Notes: a model not told the origin generated them from the letters alone. DNA of 9,084 nucleotides from Candidatus Equimonas enterica (GCA_018066225.1 JAGHRU010000088.1:1-9084); one strand, 5' to 3'. Counted from the first letter of the stretch, positions 1-5,157 are shown. A program made the numbers and translations.

Positions 1-1
1 G

Positions 2-505
2 TGCTATATGCCGGGCTTTGGCATTGCCGATGCCGCCACCACGCTCGTGGGGCAGAGCCTCGGTGCACGCCGTCGCTACCTCTGCCGCAGTTTCGCCTAT
101 ATGACGGTGGGGCTGGGCATGGCTGTAATGGGGCTTATGGGCGTGTGTCTCTATTTCGGCGCACCCTATCTCATGGAGATGCTCACCCCGGTGGCCGAAG
201 TCCGTGCCTTGGGTACGCAGGTGCTACGCATCGAGGCGTGGGCAGAGCCTATGTATGCTGCGTCCATTGTGGCCTATGGGGTCTTTGTCGGGGCGGGCGA
301 CACCTTGCGCCCGTGCTATATGAACGTGTTGAGCATCTGGCTCGTACGCATCACGCTGGCGGCGTTGCTTGCGCCCCACTATGGCTTGCCCGGTGTATGG
401 GTGGCTATGGCGCTCGAACTCACCTGCCGTGGCCTCATCTTCCTCGTCCGACTCCGCTGGGGAAATTGGCTGAAACTGCCGCCAAAGGCCAACGGTGCGC
501 CTTGA
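2..505 (+). CDS. MATE-family multidrug/cation antiporter, C-terminal part (5' end outside window)
   Basis: The reading frame is open from the window edge to a TGA at 503-505, giving 167 residues of the C-terminal half of an inner-membrane transporter. The segment near the start, PGFGIADAATTLVGQSLGA, matches the conserved MATE pattern in which small residues lead into a VGQ-LGA turn. Several hydrophobic helices follow (about residues 33-58, 85-100 and 108-135 of the visible part), with the motif FVGAGDTLRP between them, also typical of MATE proteins. The protein ends in a short basic tail. MATE pumps export drugs or organic cations in exchange for sodium ions or protons; the substrate cannot be read from this fragment. 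The ATG at position 8 is an internal methionine, not the start. A strong terminator 54 bases downstream indicates that transcription ends here and that the next gene is a separate unit. The family call is firm; the subfamily (NorM- or DinF-like) is open. Confidence 0.88.
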   Translation, partial: CYMPGFGIADAATTLVGQSLGARRRYLCRSFAYMTVGLGMAVMGLMGVCLYFGAPYLMEMLTPVAEVRALGTQVLRIEAWAEPMYAASIVAYGVFVGAGDTLRPCYMNVLSIWLVRITLAALLAPHYGLPGVWVAMALELTCRGLIFLVRLRWGNWLKLPPKANGAP

Positions 506-525
506 CCTGCAACCGACATTTGTAT

Positions 526-553
526 CTCGCTCCTCGCAGAGCGAGTTTCTCGC
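526..553 (+). repeat. Two mutually exclusive small hairpins upstream of the MATE terminator
   Basis: CTCGCTC (526-532) pairs perfectly with GAGCGAG (539-545) around a 6-base loop. The right arm can instead pair forward: GCGAG (541-545) with CTCGC (549-553) around TTT. The two pairings cannot coexist. They lie 21 bases after the MATE stop codon and just before the main terminator stem. They may simply stabilise the 3' end of the transcript; a switching role is only a possibility. Confidence 0.5.
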
Positions 554-558
554 ATATT

Positions 559-593
559 CCGCTCCGAAGCCTCGGCTTTGGGGCGGATTTTTT
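559..593 (+). terminator. Intrinsic terminator after the MATE gene
   Basis: CCGCTCCGAAGCC (559-571) pairs over 13 positions with GGCTTTGGGGCGG (574-586), including two G-U pairs. The tight turn is followed by ATTTTTT (587-593). This is a GC-rich stem plus T-run in the + direction, as expected for a factor-independent terminator. Confidence 0.82.
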
Positions 594-941
594 GCCGCTC
601 TGGGCAAGCAGCGCGCACGATGAGGGCAGACGCTGCGCACGCTCTGCCCTTGTCGTATGCACGAAGTGGGCAGCGCAGGCATGGCGAAAGGCTTCGCTTT
701 GCAAGGCAGAGGTGGCAGGAGTGGCATGCTTTGCGCTACGGTCTGCGCAGAGCAGGGATTTTGGCGTGAAAAGAGGGGTGCAAAAAACGGCGGCCGTGGG
801 CGTGTGCGCTTGACGGGCGGCGCACGTACGCGGCAGAGTTTTCGCCGAAGTTTCTTGGCTTGCCGCCTTTCTGACCAGTCTGGTCGCCGTAGTCGTGGCA
901 AAATTTCGGCCTGCGATGTCCTGCTATTCGGCGAAATGTTG
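594..941. other. Gene-free, GC-rich, hairpin-dense intergenic stretch
   Basis: No convincing gene is found in these roughly 350 bases. The open frames here have arginine/glycine- or proline-rich products without family resemblance. Several inverted repeats can be seen. AGGGCAGA (623-630) pairs with TCTGCCCT (643-650) around a 12-base loop, with some further pairing outside (CGA with TCG, GCA with TGC). TCTGCGCAGA at 742-751 is a perfect palindrome. The stretch could be a structured leader, a decayed gene or a dispersed repeat; the window alone does not decide. Confidence 0.4.
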
Positions 942-949
942 TAAATTTG
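942..949 (+). promoter_or_regulatory. Candidate -7 promoter element for the DUF2520-kdsC-maf unit
   Basis: TAAATTTG matches the Bacteroidetes -7 consensus TAnnTTTG and lies 50 bases before the chosen start codon at 1000. No clear TTTG -33 element is found about 20 bases upstream, so the call rests on the -7 element alone. If real, transcription would begin near 955, which excludes the in-frame GTG at 895 and ATG at 916 as starts. Confidence 0.5.
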
Positions 950-999
950 CAGCGAAAGACGGCTCTGCCCTTTGTGTTGCGCCGTCGCACGCCTTCGCT

Positions 1000-1788
1000 A
1001 TGTCTGCCACACGCTTTGCCATCGCTATGGTGGGCGCAGGTGCGGTCGCTACCCACCTCGCCCTCGCCCTCGCCACTGCGGGTCACCGCATCACTGGCGT
1101 GTGGAGCCGTCGGCAGTGCAGTGCCGAGCGCTTGGGACTGTCGCTCGGTGGGGTGGTAGCGACGACGGACATGGCGGCTTTGCCTGCTGCCGACCTCTAT
1201 GTGGTGAGCGTCAAGGACGATGCCATAGCGAGCGTCGTCAGCCTTCTTGGCGCGTCAATCGCCCCTTCGTCGCTCGTCGTGCATACCGCCGGGAGCGTGC
1301 CCTGCGATGTGCTCCGCGGCTTCGCGCGTCACGGGGTGATCTATCCCATGCAGACCTTCTCCTTGGGGCGTGCTGTCGATTTCGCCCAAGTTCCAGTAGC
1401 GGTGGAGGGGAGCAGCGCAGCGGTGGAAGCGACGCTCGCAGCGGTGGCGGCGACCATCAGCGAGAGCGTAACGCATCTAAACAGTGTGCAGCGCGCCCAC
1501 CTGCATCTGGCTGCCGTCTTTGCCTGCAACTTCACCAATGCCTGTCTGCGGGCTGCCGCCGAAGTCTGCCAGCAGCACGCCATCGACCCCGCCATCCTCG
1601 ATGCGCTCGTGGCCGAGACCGTGGCCAAGGTGCGCACGCTCTCGCCGCATGCGGCGCAGACAGGGCCTGCGCGTCGCCACGACAAGGCCGTGATGCAGCG
1701 CCAGCACGATCTGCTCTCCGATGCCCCCGACTTGCAACGGCTCTACGATGCAGTGAGCCACTACATAGCCTCTCAATATCATGATTAA
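1000..1788 (+). CDS. Rossmann-fold / DUF2520 domain protein, putative NAD(P)-binding oxidoreductase
   Basis: The 262-residue product has an N-terminal Rossmann fold: the dinucleotide-binding loop VGAGAVA is at residues 11-17, followed by SVKDDAI (70-76) and HTAGSVP (95-101). The conserved block YPMQTFS is at 115-121. The C-terminal half is the helical DUF2520 domain, with HLAAVFACNFTN (169-180) and TGPARRHD (221-228). This architecture resembles 6-phosphogluconate dehydrogenase-like and ProC-like reductases, but no substrate is established for the family that I know of. The frame extends upstream to a GTG at 895. I chose the ATG at 1000 because it places the Rossmann loop at the usual distance from the N-terminus, gives a typical family length, and lies downstream of the candidate promoter element. 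The stop codon overlaps the next gene by 8 bases, so translation of the two is probably coupled. The family call is secure; the reaction is unknown. Confidence 0.88.
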   Translation: MSATRFAIAMVGAGAVATHLALALATAGHRITGVWSRRQCSAERLGLSLGGVVATTDMAALPAADLYVVSVKDDAIASVVSLLGASIAPSSLVVHTAGSVPCDVLRGFARHGVIYPMQTFSLGRAVDFAQVPVAVEGSSAAVEATLAAVAATISESVTHLNSVQRAHLHLAAVFACNFTNACLRAAAEVCQQHAIDPAILDALVAETVAKVRTLSPHAAQTGPARRHDKAVMQRQHDLLSDAPDLQRLYDAVSHYIASQYHD

Positions 1789-2302
1789 CTACGACCTGAC
1801 CAAGATACGCGCCATCGCCTTCGATGTCGATGGCGTGTTGAGCCAAAACAACGTCCTGCTGCCCGAAGACAGCCTCCAACCCATGCGCTCGGCCAATATC
1901 AAGGACGGTTACGCCCTACAACTGGCCGTGAAGTGCGGCCTACAAATCGCCATCATCACTGGCGGCAAGAGCGAAGCCGTGCGCCGCCGCTATATGGGGC
2001 TTGGCATTGCTGATGTCTTCATGGGCGTGGCTGTGAAAATCCACACCTACGAGGAGTGGCTGCTCGCTAATGGGCTGACCGACGACGCCGTGCTCTATAT
2101 GGGCGACGACATCCCCGACTACGAGATCATGCAACGCTGCGGACTGCCCTGCTGTCCCTCCGATGCTGCGCCCGAGATACGCGCCATCAGCACCTACGTC
2201 TCTCCCTTCATCGGCGGAGGCGGCTGCGCACGCGACATCATAGAGCAGGTGCTGAAAGCCCAAGGCAAATGGATGACCAGTGCCGAGGCTTTCGGTTGGT
2301 AA
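1781..2302 (+). CDS. kdsC: KdsC-like HAD phosphatase (3-deoxy-D-manno-octulosonate 8-phosphate phosphatase)
   Basis: This cytoplasmic enzyme is predicted to remove the phosphate from KDO 8-phosphate, giving free KDO for the inner core of lipopolysaccharide. The 173 residues fit the small, cap-less HAD subfamily to which KdsC belongs. Motif I is DVDGVLS, with nucleophile D15 and acid/base D17. Motif II is the threonine T60 in ITGGKS. K86 is the likely motif III lysine. Motif IV is GDDIPD (108-113), with metal ligands D109 and D110. The glycine-rich segment GGGGCARDIIEQVL near the C-terminus is typical of KdsC and contributes to the tetramer's active site in characterised members. The ATG at 1781 lies inside the end of the DUF2520 gene, and 36 bases separate the stop from maf. 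A related HAD phosphatase of another sugar phosphate cannot be excluded from sequence alone. Confidence 0.85.
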   Translation: MINYDLTKIRAIAFDVDGVLSQNNVLLPEDSLQPMRSANIKDGYALQLAVKCGLQIAIITGGKSEAVRRRYMGLGIADVFMGVAVKIHTYEEWLLANGLTDDAVLYMGDDIPDYEIMQRCGLPCCPSDAAPEIRAISTYVSPFIGGGGCARDIIEQVLKAQGKWMTSAEAFGW

Positions 2303-2338
2303 CGCTCGCCGTTGCTTTTTTACCTTTCCCCTTCTGCC

Positions 2339-2914
2339 ATGAACATCATTTTAGCCAGCAATTCTCCGCGCCGCCGCGACCTCTTGCAGCAGCTCGGACT
2401 CCCCTTCACCGTGCGCACCATGAGCGGCATCGATGAGCATTTCCCCGCAGGACTCTCCCACGAGGATACCGCTATATATATTGCGCGCGCGAAAGCCGAA
2501 GCCTATCGTCCCACCTTGGCCGATGACGAACTTCTCATCACCGCCGACACCATCGTGTGCATCGACGGCTGTGTGCTCGGCAAGCCTGTTGATGCGGCCG
2601 ACGCGAGCCGTATGCTCCACCTGCTTTCGGGACGTACCCACGAGGTCGTCACCGGCGTCACGCTCCTGACCAGAGCGCGACGTGAGTGCTTTGCCGTGAC
2701 CACCCGCGTCACCTTTGCGCCGCTCACCGACGGCATCATCGACCACTACATCACCCATTACAAGCCCTTCGATAAGGCCGGTGCCTACGGCATACAAGAG
2801 TGGATAGGCTGCGTCGGCGTGGCGCGCGTCGAAGGCAGTTTCTACAATGTCATCGGCCTACCTGTGCAGCGGCTATACGCTGCTTTACGCCACTTTTTAC
2901 CCGATTTGGTCTGA
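2339..2914 (+). CDS. maf: Maf family nucleotide pyrophosphatase (probably dTTP/UTP type)
   Basis: Maf proteins hydrolyse nucleoside triphosphates, often non-canonical or pyrimidine ones, to the monophosphate and pyrophosphate, acting as house-cleaning enzymes in the cytoplasm. The 191-residue product carries all family signatures: the phosphate-binding SNSPRR (residues 7-12), the catalytic segment ADTIV with D70 (69-73), GKP (81-83), SGRTHEVVTGV (97-107) and KAGAYGIQ (146-153). The last motif resembles the YhdE-type dTTP/UTP pyrophosphatases more than the m7GTP type; this subfamily assignment is inference. The frame extends to a TTG at 2312, but the ATG at 2339 puts the SxSPRR motif at its normal place near the N-terminus. 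It is the last gene of the three-gene unit and is followed 10 bases later by a terminator. Confidence 0.92.
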   Translation: MNIILASNSPRRRDLLQQLGLPFTVRTMSGIDEHFPAGLSHEDTAIYIARAKAEAYRPTLADDELLITADTIVCIDGCVLGKPVDAADASRMLHLLSGRTHEVVTGVTLLTRARRECFAVTTRVTFAPLTDGIIDHYITHYKPFDKAGAYGIQEWIGCVGVARVEGSFYNVIGLPVQRLYAALRHFLPDLV

Positions 2915-2924
2915 TTATTACGCT

Positions 2925-2964
2925 TTTTTCCCCATGTTGATGCAAAAACATGGGGAAAAATTTT
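2925..2964. terminator. Terminator between maf and perR, probably bidirectional
   Basis: TTTTTCCCCATGTT (2925-2938) pairs perfectly with AACATGGGGAAAAA (2947-2960) around an 8-base loop, and TTTT follows at 2961-2964. The A/T tracts flank a GC core on both sides, so the structure can work on either strand. The T-tail overlaps the -33 element of the next promoter. Confidence 0.85.
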
Positions 2965-2992
2965 GTCAGTTCCCGTAAGATGTGTAATTTTG
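2962..2992 (+). promoter_or_regulatory. Bacteroidetes-type promoter of the perR gene
   Basis: TTTG (2962-2965) and TAATTTTG (2985-2992) match the -33 and -7 consensus elements with a 19-base spacer, which is the expected distance. The start of transcription would be near 2997-3000, giving a leader of about 35 bases that contains the palindrome at 3007-3021. This is the best promoter in the window. Confidence 0.78.
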
Positions 2993-3006
2993 CATCACCA
3001 ACAAGT

Positions 3007-3021
3007 TTGTAACGATTACAA
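3007..3021 (+). promoter_or_regulatory. Candidate PerR operator (7-1-7 palindrome) in the perR leader
   Basis: TTGTAACGATTACAA is an almost perfect 7-1-7 inverted repeat, with only the innermost pair mismatched. It matches 11 of the 14 informative positions of the Bacillus PerR box TTATAATnATTATAA. It ends 12 bases before the perR start codon and begins 14 bases after the -7 element, so a bound repressor would block early transcription. Autoregulation by PerR is inferred, not shown. Confidence 0.6.
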
Positions 3022-3033
3022 TCACTCGCAATC

Positions 3034-3453
3034 ATGACTGCCATCGAAAGTTTAGCCGCTTGCGGCGTTAAGGCTTCGCCACAGCGTGTTGCTGTCCTGG
3101 ACTACCTCATGGAGCATCACACGCATCCCAATGTAGATGACATCTACGCTGCGCTCCATCCCGACTATCCCACGCTCTCGCGCACCACGGTGTACAACAC
3201 GCTACGGCTGCTCACCGAGAGTGGGGTGGTGCAGACGCTCAGTATTGACGAGCGCAATGCCCACTACGATGCTGATGTCACGCTGCACGCTCATTTCATC
3301 TGCACCGCATGTCGCACCATCATCGACATCCCGCTGCGCGAGGCTGCACTCGATGCTATGGCTGAGTTGCCGCGTGAGATGCAAGTGGAGAGCACCCAAC
3401 TTTACTTCCGTGGGCTTTGTCCAGCCTGTAAGTGCCGAGCAGAGCACGCCTGA
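3034..3453 (+). CDS. perR: PerR-type peroxide-sensing Fur family repressor
   Basis: The 139-residue product is a cytoplasmic DNA-binding repressor. An N-terminal winged helix (about residues 1-80) contains the recognition segment LSRTTVYNTLRLL (48-60), and a C-terminal metal-binding dimerisation domain follows. The structural zinc site is present as C90-x2-C93 and C129-x2-C132. By alignment with Bacillus PerR, the regulatory metal ligands are H31, D79, H85, H87 and D98. The aspartate at the last position favours PerR over Fur, which usually has glutamate there. In PerR, iron-catalysed oxidation of regulatory-site histidines by peroxide releases the protein from DNA. The ATG at 3034 is the only sensible start. 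The gene has its own promoter and a PerR-like palindrome in its leader, and it stands 49 bases before a rubrerythrin gene, a classic PerR target. The family is certain; peroxide sensing is well supported by residues and context. Confidence 0.87.
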   Translation: MTAIESLAACGVKASPQRVAVLDYLMEHHTHPNVDDIYAALHPDYPTLSRTTVYNTLRLLTESGVVQTLSIDERNAHYDADVTLHAHFICTACRTIIDIPLREAALDAMAELPREMQVESTQLYFRGLCPACKCRAEHA

Positions 3454-3502
3454 ACCGTATGACATTATTTATTCACACTACAAACAATAAAATCACATCG
3501 CT

Positions 3503-4051
3503 ATGAAGAAGAAATTTATCTGCACCGTTTGTGGCTACGTTCACGAAGGTGATTGCGCTCCCGAGCAGTGCCCCCAGTGCCACGTCCCCGCTTCCAAGTT
3601 TAAGGAACTCGTAGAAGACGATAAACTCAATTTCGTGACCGAACACGTCGTAGGCGTTGCTGCCGACACCGATGAGGAAATGAAGAAGGACCTCAATGCC
3701 CACTTCATGGGTGAGTGCTCCGAAGTAGGTCAGTATCTCGCTATGAGCCGTCAGGCCGACCGTGAGGGCTATCCCGAAATCGCCGAGGCTTTCAAGCGTT
3801 ACGCTTTGGAGGAAGCCGAGCACGCAGCACGCTTTGCCGAACTCCTCGGTGACGTGGTGTGGGACACCAAAACCAATCTCGAAAAGCGCATGAACGCCGA
3901 GGCTGGTGCTTGTGAAGACAAGAACCGTATTGCTACGCGCGCTAAGCAACTCGGTCTGGATGCCATCCACGACACCGTGCATGAGATGGCAAAAGACGAG
4001 GCACGCCACGGTCGTGGCTTCGAAGGCCTCTTCAAGCGTTACTTCAAGTAG
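3503..4051 (+). CDS. Reverse rubrerythrin (N-terminal rubredoxin domain plus diiron ferritin-like domain)
   Basis: Rubrerythrins reduce hydrogen peroxide to water in anaerobes and microaerophiles, using electrons passed from a rubredoxin-type iron site to a diiron site. Here the order is reversed relative to classical rubrerythrin. The rubredoxin-like domain comes first, with iron ligands C7, C10, C23 and C26. The ferritin-like four-helix bundle follows from about residue 55, with E71, E104-x2-H107, E133 and E166-x2-H169 as likely diiron ligands. The length (182 residues) and order match the reverse rubrerythrins of Clostridium acetobutylicum, which act as NADH-linked peroxide/oxygen reductases. 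The 49-base gap after perR is unusually AT-rich for this window, and no convincing promoter is seen in it, so cotranscription with perR is likely. Codons ending in T or the preferred GAA and AAG are more frequent than in neighbouring genes, suggesting high expression. A large terminator follows. Confidence 0.92.
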   Translation: MKKKFICTVCGYVHEGDCAPEQCPQCHVPASKFKELVEDDKLNFVTEHVVGVAADTDEEMKKDLNAHFMGECSEVGQYLAMSRQADREGYPEIAEAFKRYALEEAEHAARFAELLGDVVWDTKTNLEKRMNAEAGACEDKNRIATRAKQLGLDAIHDTVHEMAKDEARHGRGFEGLFKRYFK

Positions 4052-4081
4052 CCCAGCGCAGGACGACACCGTCCGCTACAC

Positions 4082-4142
4082 AAACGGCCTCGGCACAGGC
4101 AACAGCACGCAAGCGTGCAGCCCGTGTGGAGGCCGTTTTGTT
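4082..4142 (+). terminator. Large nested-hairpin terminator after rubrerythrin
   Basis: AAACGGCCTC (4082-4091) pairs with GAGGCCGTTT (4129-4138). Inside lie CACAGGC/GCCCGTG with one mismatch, and a terminal stem GCACGC/GCGTGC with a two-base turn. TTTTGTT (4136-4142) follows the outer stem. The result is a long three-tier stem closed by a T-rich tail in the + direction, separating the perR-rubrerythrin transcript from the next genes. Confidence 0.75.
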
Positions 4143-4236
4143 GTCATAACACGCGACATTGCTACACGGAAGCAGCAAAACGGGGCGAAGGAGTACGAAA
4201 AAGTGTTAAAGTACGCCTCGTTATGCCGGAAATGTG

Positions 4237-4244
4237 TACTTTTG
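4237..4244 (+). promoter_or_regulatory. Candidate -7 promoter element for desulfoferrodoxin-thioredoxin
   Basis: TACTTTTG fits the TAnnTTTG consensus and lies 63 bases before the desulfoferrodoxin start codon, after the rubrerythrin terminator, where a promoter is needed. No good -33 TTTG is found at the usual distance. The element is followed by a partly symmetrical stretch (CTTTTG at 4239-4244, CAAAG at 4252-4256) that could be a weak regulator site. Confidence 0.5.
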
Positions 4245-4283
4245 CGCTATACAAAGTCGCTGCCTCTGGGCAGTGAATATGTT

Positions 4284-4310
4284 CAACCTTCTAAACCCTC
4301 AATGCTTATG
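4284..4310 (+). repeat. Leader segment shared with thioredoxin (copy 1)
   Basis: CAACCTTCTAAACC (4284-4297) agrees in 13 of 14 bases with CAACCTTCAAAACC at 4711-4724. In both cases a short variable spacer and CTATGAC or TTATGAC follow, containing the start codon. The A-rich, SD-less character suits Bacteroidetes translation initiation regions; the repetition before two adjacent genes may mean shared translational control or a duplicated leader. Confidence 0.6.
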
Positions 4311-4694
4311 ACACCGAAGTTTTACAAATGTCCGCACTGCGGCAATGTGATTGCTATGCTGGTCGATTCGGGCGTAGTGCCTGTATGCTGTGGCCAGCCG
4401 ATGAAGCCACTCGATGCCCGTACCCAGGATGGGGCGCGTGAGAAGCATCTGCCTGTCGTGGAGATGCGCGAGGGAGGCCACCTCTATGCCAAGGTGGGCG
4501 AAGTGCTGCACCCGATGCAGGAGGAGCATCACATCGTGTTTATCGCCGCGCAGACGCAGCAAGGTCTGCACTTTCGCCATCTTGCTTCGGGCGATGTGCC
4601 CGAGGCCCTCTTCTCGCTCGGCGAGGAAAAGCCTGTGGCCGTCTATGAGTACTGCAACCTCCACGGCTTGTGGAAGACCGTCTGTGACGCATAA
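4308..4694 (+). CDS. dfx: Desulfoferrodoxin (two-iron superoxide reductase)
   Basis: This cytoplasmic enzyme reduces superoxide to hydrogen peroxide without releasing oxygen, a strategy typical of anaerobes. The 128 residues contain both iron centres. The N-terminal desulforedoxin-like centre I has ligands C8, C11, C27 and C28. The C-terminal catalytic centre II has ligands H47, H68, H74, C116 and H119, with the catalytic pair E45-K46 directly before H47. All key residues of the 2Fe class are present, so it should be active. Two in-frame ATGs are possible, 4302 and 4308. I chose 4308 because the leader before it aligns with the leader of the downstream thioredoxin gene, and this ATG aligns with the thioredoxin ATG. 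Its peroxide product would be removed by the adjacent rubrerythrin. A 39-base gap leads to thioredoxin, and the two are probably cotranscribed. Confidence 0.93.
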   Translation: MTPKFYKCPHCGNVIAMLVDSGVVPVCCGQPMKPLDARTQDGAREKHLPVVEMREGGHLYAKVGEVLHPMQEEHHIVFIAAQTQQGLHFRHLASGDVPEALFSLGEEKPVAVYEYCNLHGLWKTVCDA

Positions 4695-4710
4695 GCCGCG
4701 CAAGTATTAC

Positions 4711-4736
4711 CAACCTTCAAAACCGAATACCCTATG
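4711..4736 (+). repeat. Leader segment shared with desulfoferrodoxin (copy 2)
   Basis: CAACCTTCAAAACC (4711-4724) repeats the motif at 4284-4297 with one change. It lies 9 bases before the thioredoxin ATG, against 10 bases for the desulfoferrodoxin ATG at 4308. This near-equal spacing supports the start codons chosen for both genes. Confidence 0.6.
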
Positions 4737-5060
4737 ACCATGATAATTAACGACGCTACCTATGAGCAACTCTTGGCGTCTTCGCAAATTCCTGTGCTCA
4801 TCGACTTCTTCGCCTCTTGGTGCGGGCCGTGTCAGGCTATGGCACCCGTCATCGACGAACTGGCCACAGCCTACGCCGACAAAGTGCGCATCGTCAAGTG
4901 CAACGTCGAGGAGTCGCCGATGATGAGCGCAAAGTACGGCATCCGCAGCATCCCATCGCTGTTCTTCTTCCGTGACGGAGAGGTTGTAGATCGCCATGTC
5001 GGTGCGCTCTCGCGGGCCGAACTCAAAGCCAAACTTGATGACCTGTTGCAGCGTCAATGA
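4734..5060 (+). CDS. trxA: Thioredoxin
   Basis: This small cytoplasmic dithiol-disulfide reductase of 108 residues has the complete thioredoxin fold. The active site is W29-C30-G31-P32-C33, the buried aspartate is D24, and the cis-proline is P74 in RSIPSLFFF. The length is that of classical thioredoxin, and there is no signal peptide. It would be re-reduced by thioredoxin reductase, which is not in this window, and would serve peroxiredoxins, reductases and damaged proteins. The ATG at 4734 is preferred over the in-frame ATG at 4740 because it aligns with the desulfoferrodoxin start in the shared leader. The gene follows desulfoferrodoxin by 39 bases with no visible promoter of its own, and closes the oxygen-defence cluster. 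A tandem hairpin region downstream ends the transcript. Confidence 0.94.
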   Translation: MTMIINDATYEQLLASSQIPVLIDFFASWCGPCQAMAPVIDELATAYADKVRIVKCNVEESPMMSAKYGIRSIPSLFFFRDGEVVDRHVGALSRAELKAKLDDLLQRQ

Positions 5061-5067
5061 CCACGCC

Positions 5068-5107
5068 ATGCTGTGCCTTTGGTCTGCTGTGACGCAAGGC
5101 ACAGCAT
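5068..5107. repeat. Perfect 12-base inverted repeat after thioredoxin
   Basis: ATGCTGTGCCTT (5068-5079) and AAGGCACAGCAT (5096-5107) are exact reverse complements around a 16-base loop. No T-run follows, so it is not a terminator by itself. It sits 7 bases after the thioredoxin stop and could stabilise the 3' end of the message or be a protein-binding site. Confidence 0.6.
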
Positions 5108-5120
5108 AGGACTGAAAACC

Positions 5121-5153
5121 ATCTGCCCAGATAGGAGAAACTATCTGGGCAGA
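5121..5153. repeat. First of two tandem hairpins with a shared stem sequence
   Basis: TCTGCCCAGATAG (5122-5134) pairs perfectly with CTATCTGGGCAGA (5141-5153) around GAGAAA. The stem is the same sequence as that of the terminator hairpin at 5158-5206, so the 13-base unit occurs four times in alternating orientation within 85 bases. No T-run follows in the + direction. Confidence 0.8.
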
Positions 5154-5157
5154 CGCG

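Noticed and set aside
224..901. - strand open frame of 225 codons spanning the MATE end and the intergenic stretch
   Set aside because: It overlaps the MATE coding sequence and its terminator. The product is Arg/Pro/Ser-rich without motifs, so it is treated as spurious.
657..944. + strand 95-codon frame in the intergenic stretch
   Set aside because: The Gly/Arg-rich product has no known family pattern and no good promoter, and its end overlaps the -7 element of the next unit.
895..999. GTG at 895 or ATG at 916 as start of the DUF2520 gene
   Set aside because: Both lie upstream of the -7 element at 942 and add an atypical Cys/Ala-rich extension before the Rossmann fold.
3473..4069. - strand open frame of 198 codons opposite rubrerythrin
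   Set aside because: It is antisense to a gene with all iron ligands intact; the Leu/Val/Phe-rich product is a complement artefact.
3906..4307. Upstream extension of the desulfoferrodoxin frame
   Set aside because: It runs through the rubrerythrin gene, the terminator and the promoter. The family N-terminus fits the ATG at 4308.
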